Assembly: GCA_033807695.1 (NCBI GenBank)
Contig: CM066301.1
Coordinates: 1,364,001 to 1,428,000 of the forward strand
Length of the DNA stretch: 64,000 nucleotides
Origin: Daedaleopsis sinensis
Taxonomy: Eukaryota > Basidiomycota > Agaricomycetes > Polyporales > Polyporaceae
Direction of reading: 5' to 3'
Shown here: positions 21,952 to 32,275 of the stretch, piece after piece
Numbering within the stretch: the first letter of the stretch is position 1
Layout of the letters: the number at the start of each line of letters is the position of its first letter
Made by a program: the position numbers and the translations under genes
Notes under the pieces: model-generated
What the model was told of the DNA's origin: nothing
What the model saw: the letters and a program-made list of their open reading frames with translations, nothing else
The model's database searches: none

Positions 21952-22509
21952 ATGTCGCAGTTTGCCTTGGCCCTCACCCGCGGGGAAGGCTCCGAATGTA
22001 AGCCCACTTGCCTAGAATCGCTTGGTCGGCTTCGGAAAACTGTCCAATATCCTACTTCGTCGCGTCGGAAGGACATAGAGGTCGGCTTCCGCTCGCCTCG
22101 CCCGTTCAGCACCATTTCAGACGAGGAGCTCCAGTCCTTCGGTGGCGTCTTCAGGCCAGGCGGACACGCTCCTATGTCTATACGCTTCGCATCAATACGG
22201 ACCTGTGCCGGATCCTTTGTCACCTCCACAACGAGCCCAATCCGACCGGTAGGTATCTTCCCCGGATTACTGTCTCCTTTCTCGGTGAGCGCAGGCCAGC
22301 GTTCTCGGGGACCACGCGACGCAGGCTTGCGACCTTCCAAGCGCGAGGTCTGGTTTCGCCGGCGAGCCCGAACGCCGAAATTGAAACCTTTCCTTGGCTT
22401 GATGTTTCGTTTCTCATCGTCTCACACACAGCTGTCATCTGCCGTGGGCCACGCGCTGCTTTCGACCAAGGTCGCGCCCAAGGCTTCGCATACTAGGACT
22501 ACAAGCTGA
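21952..22509 (+). CDS. Hypothetical protein, gene model uncertain
   Basis: A 185-codon frame from ATG 21952. Immediately upstream, a plausible intron (21897-21960, GTATGT to GTCGCAG) would join in frame to ELAKPLRQILDARYEVV, making a coherent continuous reading, but no ATG was found for that upstream exon. Composition is Arg/Ser/Pro-rich with TSTTSPIRPVG in the middle. No domain recognised. It might be a decayed gene. Confidence 0.25.
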   Translation: MSQFALALTRGEGSECKPTCLESLGRLRKTVQYPTSSRRKDIEVGFRSPRPFSTISDEELQSFGGVFRPGGHAPMSIRFASIRTCAGSFVTSTTSPIRPVGIFPGLLSPFSVSAGQRSRGPRDAGLRPSKREVWFRRRARTPKLKPFLGLMFRFSSSHTQLSSAVGHALLSTKVAPKASHTRTTS

Positions 22510-22784
22510 GCGATGACCGGTGACCTCTTGGTCCGATGGATCTAAGACTATTTGAGAGAAGGGCGGCGAGATACTCAGAGTCACTGAGATGGGCAAGAAG
22601 ACGGGCGGCATGTGATGTCGTGTCGGGCGCGAACTCTGTAGCTGCGAACGCGCTTGGCACGAAGTACGTGGAAATGCTGAACGCGGGTGACTGAGCGACA
22701 AGTTCATGACACAAAGCAAGCACATCAATGTATGAGTTTCCGTGCAGTATCTAATTATCTAGGCACGTCGCATCGCGCCGTAGT

Positions 22785-23826
22785 TCATTCCTGCGGGAAC
22801 GCGCTCCTCTTTTTCAGGATCTCCTTGTAGTGTTCCAGGTCCTCGCAAATCTCGTTGAAGCTTCCCAGGGATCAGCGCAGCTCGACTGTGATCATAACGC
22901 GATCCACTTACAAGACGAACACGGGCTGCAGGTTATCATGATGGTAACTCGGGTACTTCTCTGCGATCGTCTTAGTGAGTTCCTCAAACACAATCTACGA
23001 CATTCAAGTCAGCGCACGTTCCGACCGCGGCATTGAAGGGATCCCTACGGAATATCCTGCTTCATTCAGATGCAGGCCGTCCGTCAGAAATCGGCTCAGT
23101 TCCTTCTCGACCCTCCCAGCAGCGTCGTAAATCTTCGTCCAAACATCCACCAGAGCCACCCCCTCCTTCGCCGCCACCTCCCTGGCAGCGTCCGCGTATG
23201 TGCGCGTCACTTCAAACTCCCGATCCCTCGGCGCCGGAGGGTCCTTGGACGCCTGCCGCGCCGCCCACTGGTCCGCATTCACAGGCGGGGGCGTCATGAG
23301 GACCACTCGGGTGTCGGGCGAGTACCGCGGGGAGTCCGGAGACGAGACGTGCCAGATGAGCTTGGAGAGGTTGGCCTTGAAGCGGGCGAGCGGGACGTGC
23401 TGGTCGCGCACGGGGAGCGCCGCGTCGTTTGCCCCGAACCAGATCACGAGCAGGCGCACTTTCGGGACGTGCTGCTGCTCGTGCTGCGTCGCGAAGCACT
23501 GTCATAGTTGCGCTGCGTAAGAACGTTGCCAGCAGGGTGGTCGGTGAGAAGCTCGCACCTGTTCGAAAACGGGCAATATCCAGTCGGTGTTGTACCCGCT
23601 GAACCCGCGGTTGAGCACATCCATCTTGCGGTTGTAGACATCTGGAGGGTTGTTCGGTCAGAGGTCACACAGACTATGTGGCAGAGTTGCTGATTGCAAT
23701 CGATGTGGTTAGTGTGTCCGAGTCGGACGTACGTGCAAGCCTCGCGGCGAACCCGTTCAACTCGAAGCCACCCTGCGTGAGCGAGTCGCCGAGAAGCATA
23801 ATCGCATCTTGTACATATGCTGCCAT
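22785..23826 (-). CDS. IAH1: SGNH/GDSL esterase, isoamyl-acetate-hydrolysing type
   Basis: Probable cytosolic carboxylesterase of the IAH1 family, which cleaves acetate esters of short alcohols. Exons 23826-23733, 23641-23559, 23498-23049, 22994-22912 and 22860-22785 give 261 residues. SGNH blocks are all visible: block I GDSLTQGGFE with nucleophile Ser15, the block II Gly in NRGFSGYNTDW, block III GANDA with Asn83, and block V DGLHLN with Asp199 and His202. There is no signal peptide. Introns are short; the donor of intron 3 is GTAGGG. It is divergently transcribed from ALG7 with 332 bp between start codons. The exact substrate is inferred from the family. Confidence 0.93.
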
Positions 23827-24158
23827 AGCGACGCGACTCAAAGACTTGTCGAGAGTTGGACAAGAATGACTGAGTAGGTAATACACTCTATCGCCCTGAG
23901 CCCAGGCGGGAGAGCGGCGGAAGGAGATACGGAAGGTCGGGCCGACTTACCGGTCATAGTTTGAGCCCAAGCGCCAGAGATCCTTGTGCGTCATTTCCCG
24001 ATCGTGGCCACGTAGGTGCACGTGAATTCGACCCGCGACGTGCTGGCCTCGCGGCGCGCGCAACTCAGATCTGTACCATTTGCTAAAGCTTACTGCTCCA
24101 TGCTGCGAGCTCAGTCTACACCTTGAACCACGCTCTGTGAACTGCGCGACATAGTACA
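23827..24158. promoter_or_regulatory. Shared divergent promoter region (IAH1-like / ALG7)
   Basis: A 332-bp interval between the start codons of two divergent genes must carry both promoters. No canonical TATA box was seen. Confidence 0.45.
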
Positions 24159-26402
24159 ATGGTCCAGGAACAAGCCATCCGACCGCGCGCACTTCCCAAC
24201 CTCCTCCTCTTCACCCTGGTCCCAACCGCGTCCTGGTTCCTCCTTCGCCCGTTGATCGACCCTGCACCACCTTTGCCCGCGCTTCATGCCTCTGTTGGAC
24301 TCTCAATACTTGCGCTTCTAGGGTCTCTATATCTTGTTCCAGCGCTCGGTCAGACATTTATACGCGCGAACCTGAAAGGCAGAGACCTGCTGAAGACCTA
24401 CGACACGCCAATGTAAGTCGCTTGCACTGAACCAGGGTACATGCTCTCATATTCACGCAGCCCAGAGAGCCAAGGGCTCGTCTGCGCCTCAATATACATC
24501 ATCCTCCTCATCCTATTTATTCCATACGCGTTCGCAGACTCTGTCACCACCCACTATGACACAGAACGGAGGTCGCGCGAGGGACTAGTTGCGGACGAGT
24601 TTCCTGATCACCTGGTGAGTAATTTTTATTAGTTAGGACGCATATCACCCACACAAGTACCTCTGCGCCGTTCCAAGCTATCAGTATACCTATCGTCCCT
24701 CCTCTCTCTCCTCATAGCGACAATGCTCGGGTTTCTGGACGACGTCTTCGACATCCGGTGGCGGCACAAGCTCCCTATCCCGATAATTGCCTCTATCCCG
24801 CTGCTCATCGTCTACTACTCTGAACGCGGGTCGACCGACGTCGTAGTGCCTCTCCCGTTACGGTGGCTCCTAGGAACACTCATTAATCTTGGTACGTTTC
24901 CAGCTATCTCGAAAACAAGCGTCCCTCGCGCATCCGGGGTGTGTGTCCAAACGCCGGCCGGCCTCAGGCCAATGCTCGGGTGCTCGATATAAGCGGCCCT
25001 CACAGGTCTATCTAACGGTGTCAGAGCAGGCTGGAGAGTAGAGCGTATTCGAGGAAGTATTAGGGCCATACCATCGGATCGCCCGTTCTCCGCCAGTAAG
25101 TTAACACGACCTCCGCTCTACAATCCAAAGTCGGTTCCCTCGAATACGCTCTAGTGTCTCAAAGTTGTTGCTGTGCGTTTTGATTCCTCCGAATTGCCCA
25201 ATGCTGGCAACGCACAGCTGCAGGAACCAGAGGTCGACGACGAACAACGCTGAGGATGACGCTCCGGCAAGGTTCGGCCAGCCTTCATCGTGATTTGAGC
25301 AACCTTCCGGGTGCGCGAATGACGCTGTTTTTGATGTCGAGTCTCCGTGTGCGCAGCAGACACATCTCATGCTTCGTTCAGGCCCACTGTACTATCTGTA
25401 CATGTCTTGTCTATCCACCTTCTGCCTCAACGCGATCAACGTCCTCGCTGGGATCAACGGTTCCGAGGTCTCCCAGGCGGTGGTCATCGCCGCCTCCATC
25501 ATCCTCAACGACCTGCTCTTCTTGCCCTGGCCTTTTGGATTCCGCATCGCCCTCCCTTTACACGTCACAGACGGTATCAAGGTCGGCGGCGCCTGGAGCG
25601 CAGGCATGGCGTATGGAAGCCAGATCCTCGTCGAACGCCATTTGTTCAGCCTTTACTTCATGCTCCCGCTATTGGGTGTATGTCTCGGGTTCATGTATCA
25701 CAACTGGTGGGCTTCCTGTCACATAACCCGGAGAGTTACCATCTCATACTGTGGACAGGTACCCGGCCCGCGCATTCCCCGGTGACACATTGTGCTACGT
25801 GACAGGGATGGCGTTTGCTGTCGTCGGCATCCAGGCGCACTACTCCAAGACACTACTCCTGTTCTTCCTGCCGCAGATCTTCAACTTCGTGCTCTCGTGC
25901 CCGCAGCTCTTCGGCCTGGTCCCATGTCCAAGACATCGCGTCCCGCGGTGGGTGCCCGTCCATCTTCCCCGTGCATGGGCTTTCTGACCCGACGTTGCCG
26001 TTGCCACGCAGATTCGACCCGGACACGAACCTCCTGCATCCCTCGCGGGCGGAGTACAAGGAGAAGCCCCCGACAGCGCTGGCGACGCTCGTGCTCCGGG
26101 TGTTCGCGGCACTGGGCTTCGTCGACCTCGAGCTGGATGCGAAGACGGGGGCGATCACGTCGAGCACGAACCTCACGATCTTGAACGTTTTCCTGCTCCG
26201 CTTTGGGCCGATGCGCGAAGACAGCCTGACGAAAGTGCTCATCGCGACGCAGGTGCGTGCCACCTCTCGCTTCGCTGCTTAAGAGGGGACTCGAACGTGG
26301 TGCTGATGCCTCGCGCCTCTGTTTTAGGTTTGTGGGAGCTTGCTTGCGTTCTTCGTGAGATACGGCCTCGCTGGGCTCGTGTACGACGGGAACAGGCGAT
26401 AG
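24159..26402 (+). CDS. ALG7: UDP-GlcNAc:dolichyl-phosphate GlcNAc-1-phosphate transferase
   Basis: Catalyses the first step of the dolichol-linked N-glycan precursor, moving GlcNAc-1-phosphate onto dolichyl phosphate in the ER membrane; target of tunicamycin. Exons 24159-24412, 24461-24614, 24678-24891, 25382-25706, 25759-25947, 26012-26252 and 26328-26402 give 483 residues with about ten hydrophobic segments. Signatures: [16 protein letters not shown] (aspartate-rich metal site), [14 protein letters not shown], then the C-terminal loop [20 protein letters not shown]. Intron 3 is 490 nt, while the others are 48-75 nt, and it holds an inverted repeat. Stop TAG lies 149 bp from the convergent aminopeptidase stop. 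Confidence 0.95.
25039..25153. repeat. Perfect 16-nt inverted repeat in ALG7 intron 3
   Basis: TAGAGCGTATTCGAGG (25039-25054) recurs as its exact reverse complement at 25138-25153, with 83 nt between. It lies within the unusually long third intron of ALG7. Confidence 0.85.
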
Positions 26403-26551
26403 CGGACCGATCTATCTATCTACATGTACGACTTGTACAAGTGCGCTAATTGAACAAGCTCGACGCTCGTAAGGCACTCCGTATCCTCCGAGATGGTGGC
26501 GACCCAAATCAGTCAGTTTCGATATATACAGGCCAGGTACAGACTCGGCTC

Positions 26552-29500
26552 TCAAAGTTTCGAACCGCGCTGCTCCAGCCACTTCACCAACTCGTCCGTC
26601 GAGCGCTGCAGCCGCGATCAATAACAACACGGCTAATCCGATGTAGGAACCCCTTACCTGGACCCACGCAGCCCGGGAGCGGATCGAATCTAGCGTCTGC
26701 CTCAAGGCCATGTCGAACTTGGACGTGTCCTTTTCCTGTGATGGGGTTAGCTGTGGTCCCCGATCGCCCGAGCACGATCTTGCATACCTTGAAGAACGCC
26801 GCAGTGGCCTCGTAGTCCTTCTCGGACGAGAGCATGTTGAAGGAGATCTGGCGAGCGAACGGTCAGATAGCTTAATCTTCCCCCGGAGACAACACCCTCA
26901 TACCTCGGTCCACCGGATGAGCCCGAAGTTCCCAGAGTACCGCTTCTGGAACTGCATGCGACACCAATCAGCCTCTGCAGAAGGGAGAAATACCGTCAAC
27001 CGACGACACTCACGGTATCGAAGTGCTCCTTGAACTTCTCCGCCAGGAACCGCCGGGTGCCGTAGTTCATCTGCAGGCCTCGGGCGTAGTAGAACGTGTC
27101 CTGGTCACGAGCCTCGTTCAGGATGAACTTGAACGTCTCCTCCGCGAGCGCGAGGTCCTTGCTCGCGCCCATCGCCCGCATCGCCGACAATCCTTGCGAC
27201 GGGTTCTTCGCCTTGGACGCGATACCCCGCACGGCCTCCCACTCGGGCCGTCCGCCTTCCTTGACGGCCTGCCGTCCCGGTCCAGATCAGCGAACGCGAG
27301 TCTACAGCACCGCGTGCGCGAGGTACTCACCACCCTGAATGTGATCGCCGTAAGGTCACTGGGGATCTTCGAGTCCTCACCGGTCTTGAGGAAGTGGTCG
27401 AAGCGAGCCTTCAGCTCCCCGATTACCCTGAGAGAAACGCCGTCAGTACTAGTGTGTGCCGTCGTTGCGAGAAGACAGGACATGCCATGCATCGCCGGCA
27501 ACCGCGGCCTGCTCGATGGCCGTCGTCCGCAGCTGCTGGACATCATACGAGTCCGACTCCGAGTACTCGAAGCCATACTTCTTCACCAGAGGCACAAACA
27601 GCTCCTATTACGACCGCGGGGCTTTGTCAGTATCGCGCTCACAATAAGGGAATCAGTCATGCAGACCCTCCGGAACGCGTTCAGCTTCTCGACGACGTGC
27701 TCGTGCTCCCACCACGTCGAGACGATCGTGCTCAGGTTCGACGCGATAGCGCTCCACACGAGATCTGCGGCGGATTCTCGTCAACCGTTGTGCGCAGTGT
27801 GCAAGCTGACGTGTTCCTTACGCTCTTTCTCGCCGCGCAGGGCGCTGATCAGGCCGAGCGCGCTGCTGAGGGGCGTGTAGCCGGCCTTGGACAGTGCGAG
27901 CGCGTCGTAGACGAGACCCATCCTGTCGGACAAGGAGAACGGCGAGTTCTCGGCCGCGGCTTGCTCTCCGAGCTTGGCCAGCCGGTCTGCAGAGTACTGC
28001 ACAGCATCTGGGGTGTGGTTAGCGGCGACGAAGAGGCGGCGGACTATAGATATTACTCACAGAAGCCAGTGGTGCCGGCGTTGATCTTGAAGGGCTTGCC
28101 GGTGTCCAGAGGGATGAACTTCTCGCGCTCGTCCAGGAGCAGGTCCGTGTTCAAGACCGTAGTTCCGTCTGAAGACACCGTCAACAGGTTTAGCGGGACA
28201 GTCCTAGAAGAGTGTAAGCTTGAAGATCGATAAGATTTACGCGATCGATTCACCAGATGGTCTCGTTGTCCTTAGGGTCGGCAGGGCCAGTCTCCAAGAA
28301 CCGATCTTGACGGACGTGGATGCCGCCCTCCTTCTCAGTGACGGTGATTACAGGATAGCCCATCTACAGGAGTATAAGAATAGATGAGTAACGTAAACAG
28401 AATTCCGACAATGTTTTGCTTCACCTTCTTTACCCAGTTGTCCATCATCTTCGGGATATCCAGATCTGAACACAAAGTGTGCAGTAGGATGCACATTGTC
28501 AAAACAAAGAGACGGACCTGTAGCAGCTTGAATTCCTTCCCAAAGGTCCTTCGTCACGCTGTTCTTGTACATGTGCTTCTTGAGGTAGATTGAGACGCCC
28601 TTCAGGAAACGGTCCTCTCCGACATAGCTTGCGAGCATGCGGAGAACTATAACAAGGTCAGGGATGTCTTCCAATTACTTGCTCCATCGACTTGCCTGAG
28701 CCTGCTTTCGCATACGACAGGTGGTCGAAGATCTGTAGACATGGGTCAACGACGGGAGACGTCAACCACTAGCCGGTGGGTATACCTGGTTAATCATATT
28801 CGCGTCAGGGCATTCGACCTCAATCGGGTGAGACGAGAGCTTGGCATCGAGGCTCCTTGCCGGGTAGAAATGGCTCGAGACGAACTCGGAGTCTAACTTC
28901 CACTCCGGGAATACCCTGCACGCGTATGAGCATCACAAGTTCGTCAACGAGTTACGAACACGAACTTGTCTGTGCGAACGTGAGCGTATGAACGGGTATT
29001 CGTGAGGACAGTACATACCGAGGATAATCTTCTCGCCCATCTAAACGTACGCGAACTCGATTAGACGTCATCTTGCATCCCTCACCAGATCATGTACTCA
29101 CGAGAGTTGCAAATCCTGGTAGGGTTCGCAAAAGTTAATAACGAACACGAGTGTCAACGGACGGATCGTCACCTTCGTTCAGGTACAGGTTATCCCACCA
29201 CTCCATCGTCGTGATGTTGCCGAACCTGACCAGACGTTATGAATGAGGCCCAATATCTTCTACCGGTAGACGGCGGTTCATACCACATGTGCGCCACTTC
29301 ATGACTCTGAGTGCCCGCAATGTTTTGCTTCGAACGGGTGTCCGCAGAGGTCGGGTCCAGGAGGAAGGCTTGCGTCCGTCCGGTGATTAGACCCTAATGA
29401 CGATGTGCAAACTTAGTACTACTAGTCCTGTGCAGAAATCCTCTGTCGGATATCATACTGACCCAGTTCTCCATCGCACCAGAATCGAAGTCGGTGGCCT

Positions 29501-31614
29501 AGAAAGGACGGTCAATCGAGTGCGCAGGCATGCTTTTCTTGATGTCCACTCACAACAAGCGTGTCGAGCTTCGGGAGCGGGTACTCGATATCGAATACTT
29601 CCTCGTACAAGGGCAGGACCTTGCGCTTGACGTCGAGCGCGAACTGCGCCTGAGAGATGATGTCGGCGGTAGCTGCGAAATTCCTTCAGCAGTGTCCCTG
29701 GCTCCGTTTGCACGCTCCTGCTCACCGTATATCCTGAGCGGCCGGACCTTCCCGCTGAGCGGGCTCGTGTACTCGCTCTCCAGATACACGAACGGCCCGT
29801 TCGCATAAGCGACGAGGTACGTCGACACCTACACAGACAGAAACGTCAGCAGCGGTCTCCCGCGATGCTAAACAGAGCAACTTACCGGGGGTGTGGTCTC
29901 GAACTTCGTGACCTTCCACTGGCCAGGGTCGGCCAGGGTCGCCATCTTCTTCGCGAGCCACGATTCCTTCTCCGCGCTGTCCGGGCTGTACACCTCCTCC
30001 GAGGCGGCGGGCATGTTGCTCAGATTGACCGAGTTCACGCGCGACACGAGGGTGACCGCGAACGTCGCCTTCAGCAGCGGCTCGTCCCAGCACGGGAACG
30101 CTCTCCGCGCGGCCGTGGGCTGCAGCGACAAGGACGCTTAGGTCAGTACTTCGTGGCTGGCGCACGGCAGCCGTACCTCGAACTGGGTGAGCGTGTACTT
30201 GATCTCGCCGTCCTTGCCGCCTTTGGAGTAGTAGTAGCCGAGCATGTCGCCCGTCAAGCCGCCCTTGAACGCGACGGAGAGTCGCGCGGTGGAGCCCGCG
30301 GGGAGCGCGTTCGCGAACGAGAAGATGCCGCGCTCGTTTGCGTCGTCGAACTCGCGCGACGTGGCGGCGTGCACGGCGCCGTCCGCGCCATCGCCTGTGC
30401 GCTGGAGCGCGACGTCACCGAGCTCTAGGCTGGCCGTGTTCAGCACGAGCTTCGACGTCTCCTTTTTAACCTGCAGGCTGCCGCGTCACACCACAGCATC
30501 GTACACGTTAGTGTTGTCTGATTTTCGCGGGTAGCGGTACAGACTTCAGAGTGCAGCACGGGTACGGATACGGTGGGTCAAACTCGCGGACCCGTTAGGT
30601 TACCTCGGATGGTTATCTACACGCCGTGAGTGGCTAAGGAGTTTCTCAACCCGCTCTCGATCCTCCTCGTGGACTCGGGCGTGTACACAATCACCGAGTT
30701 CATCAGCACCAACTGGACGCCTACCTTGGCTGGCAGTTCTTCCGAGTCTGCGTCGCACGACGACCTGATACGTATTTCACCCCTGTAGCACCGGGGATTG
30801 CAGCCAGATTAAAATCCAAATGTGTTTCTCCTTCGTCAATGTCTCGCATCCTGGATAATGCATCGTGATTACACACGATATTGGAGATGTATCCAGGATG
30901 TAACACAAAAATGCAGGAAGCTTTGACAGGTTTCCAGCGTGTTGCACCGCGACACACGCTGAGAGACACATGCAGATTTTGACCACGATATGACCGCGAT
31001 GTAGTAACCACTCGTTACATCGCTCAATGCTCCCGGTGTAGGTGTATCTCCGTTTTCTGAAGATCACTGCTGGACGTTGGCTCAGTCATAGGCGTGTCGA
31101 GCGTTACCCACTCGAGACGTGGACTCGGACCCGCACGGGAACCCGTCACAAAACCCGTACCCGTGCAGACCTGAACCCGTGTCCACGGGTTCAGGTCTGC
31201 ACGGGCTGAGTCGGCTGACCTGTGCTACACCCTAGCAGTCACGGTATTGAAGAGAGATAGTGCGCACTCGATGTGCACGACGCCGTCGAACGTGTCGTTC
31301 TCGAGGTCGGTCCAGACGGTGAGGTCATAGTGCGTCGGCTTCACGTCCGTCGGGAGCCTGTAGTCCTGGGGCGGGGCACCGGCGGATGTAGTGGCAGCGG
31401 TCATGGTGAGCGGGTGGGTGGCGATCGAGCAGTGCCTGCGCTGGAGCAGGGGCGTGGTGCGCGCGCGAGCGGGGTTGTGGGGTTTTTTCTGCGCAGATGT
31501 GGCAGTGCGGGAGGCAGGAGTAGTCCGGGCTGCGGGGATGATAGTGCCTGGGGAGAGTGCGAGAGAGAGGGGAGGAGGAAGAGATGCGAACCGGCGAAGG
31601 GCAGACGACCTCAT
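26552..31614 (-). CDS. APE2: M1 zinc aminopeptidase (APE2/AAP1, puromycin-sensitive type)
   Basis: Metallo-aminopeptidase trimming N-terminal residues from peptides. I place 25 exons; the first are 31614-31268, 30477-30177, 30119-29886, 29828-29726, 29672-29554, 29498-29463, 29393-29284, 29225-29173, 29115-29102 and 29040-29015. The last is 26605-26552. Total 975 residues. Key motifs: GAMEN (375-379), HEVAH (411-415) and the third zinc ligand Glu434 in NLYLNEGF, with x18 spacing, followed by an ERAP1-like helical C-terminus. ATG 31614 opens a 70-residue Arg/Ser/Ala-rich leader resembling a mitochondrial presequence; internal ATG 31404 gives a 905-residue cytosolic form, as in yeast APE2 biology. 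Introns 12 (GCAAGT) and 19 (GCATGT) look GC-AG. Exon 9 is only 14 nt. Intron 1 (790 nt) contains repeats. Confidence 0.94.
30478..31267 (-). other. Oversized APE2 intron 1 with probable inserted repeat DNA
   Basis: This intron is more than ten times the usual size. Both ends are rich in ACCCGT/ACGGGT words (30530-30605 and 31110-31210). It also contains an 11-nt inverted repeat near 30847-30901 (CATCCTGGATA / TATCCAGGATG). These features suggest a decayed or non-autonomous insertion; no target duplication was identified. Confidence 0.5.
31160..31205. repeat. Perfect 22-nt palindrome with 2-nt loop
   Basis: Arms 31160-31181 and 31184-31205 are exact reverse complements separated by TC; the left arm starts CCCGTGCAGACC. 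It lies within APE2 intron 1, about 60 nt from the exon 1 donor, and could fold as a strong hairpin in the pre-mRNA. Confidence 0.9.
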
Positions 31615-32275
31615 CTGCGCGATCGGTGGGGAAATCAGGCCTCAGGTGGAAATGGACCGTGACGTGGGTGTCTGTACGATGAGACGATAGCACTCGGCTA
31701 TCTCCTCAGACCTCGCGAGATCTCGTCGCTTATGCATTGTCAACGGTACACAACGGTACACATATCATGTGCACTCGTAGTAGATGGTAGTCTGTAAAGG
31801 ACTCAGGACAGACTCAAGACATTGCAGAGCCCTGATATTTAGAGTAGCAAGTACGTAGGTACATCATGACGACCGCAGTGCACGTACACGTTAACACGTC
31901 ACTCAACGACGTCCACAGCGCGCGAACGCAGTCCATTATACTACCGCACCCGGCCTTGTGTGACCCCAGTACACATGAGGCGGTGCGGGACACTATCACA
32001 ACGTATCGACTATGAAGAAAATATAGAACAGAGAACATGCATGACGAATGCAGATAGGAGGGGAGGATCGGGGGGCGGCTGTATGGCGGGGGCATTGGCT
32101 CGGGGCCGAGGCTAACATGGGAGTTGGCGTCGGGACTCGGGAGGCGGAAGCGAGAGCGACCGCGGCGTAAGTACGTTAACGACATAAGGCGGGGATAGAG
32201 AAAACAATACAAGTCGGCGATCGCAGGATATCGCAGGCAGATCACAAGAAAGGAGACATGGACGGCGACGATACT
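31615..32275. other. Intergenic, no gene seen
   Basis: Spacer of 661 bp between the RSP5 stop and the APE2 start, both minus strand. It should hold the RSP5 3' flank and the APE2 promoter. Confidence 0.5.
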
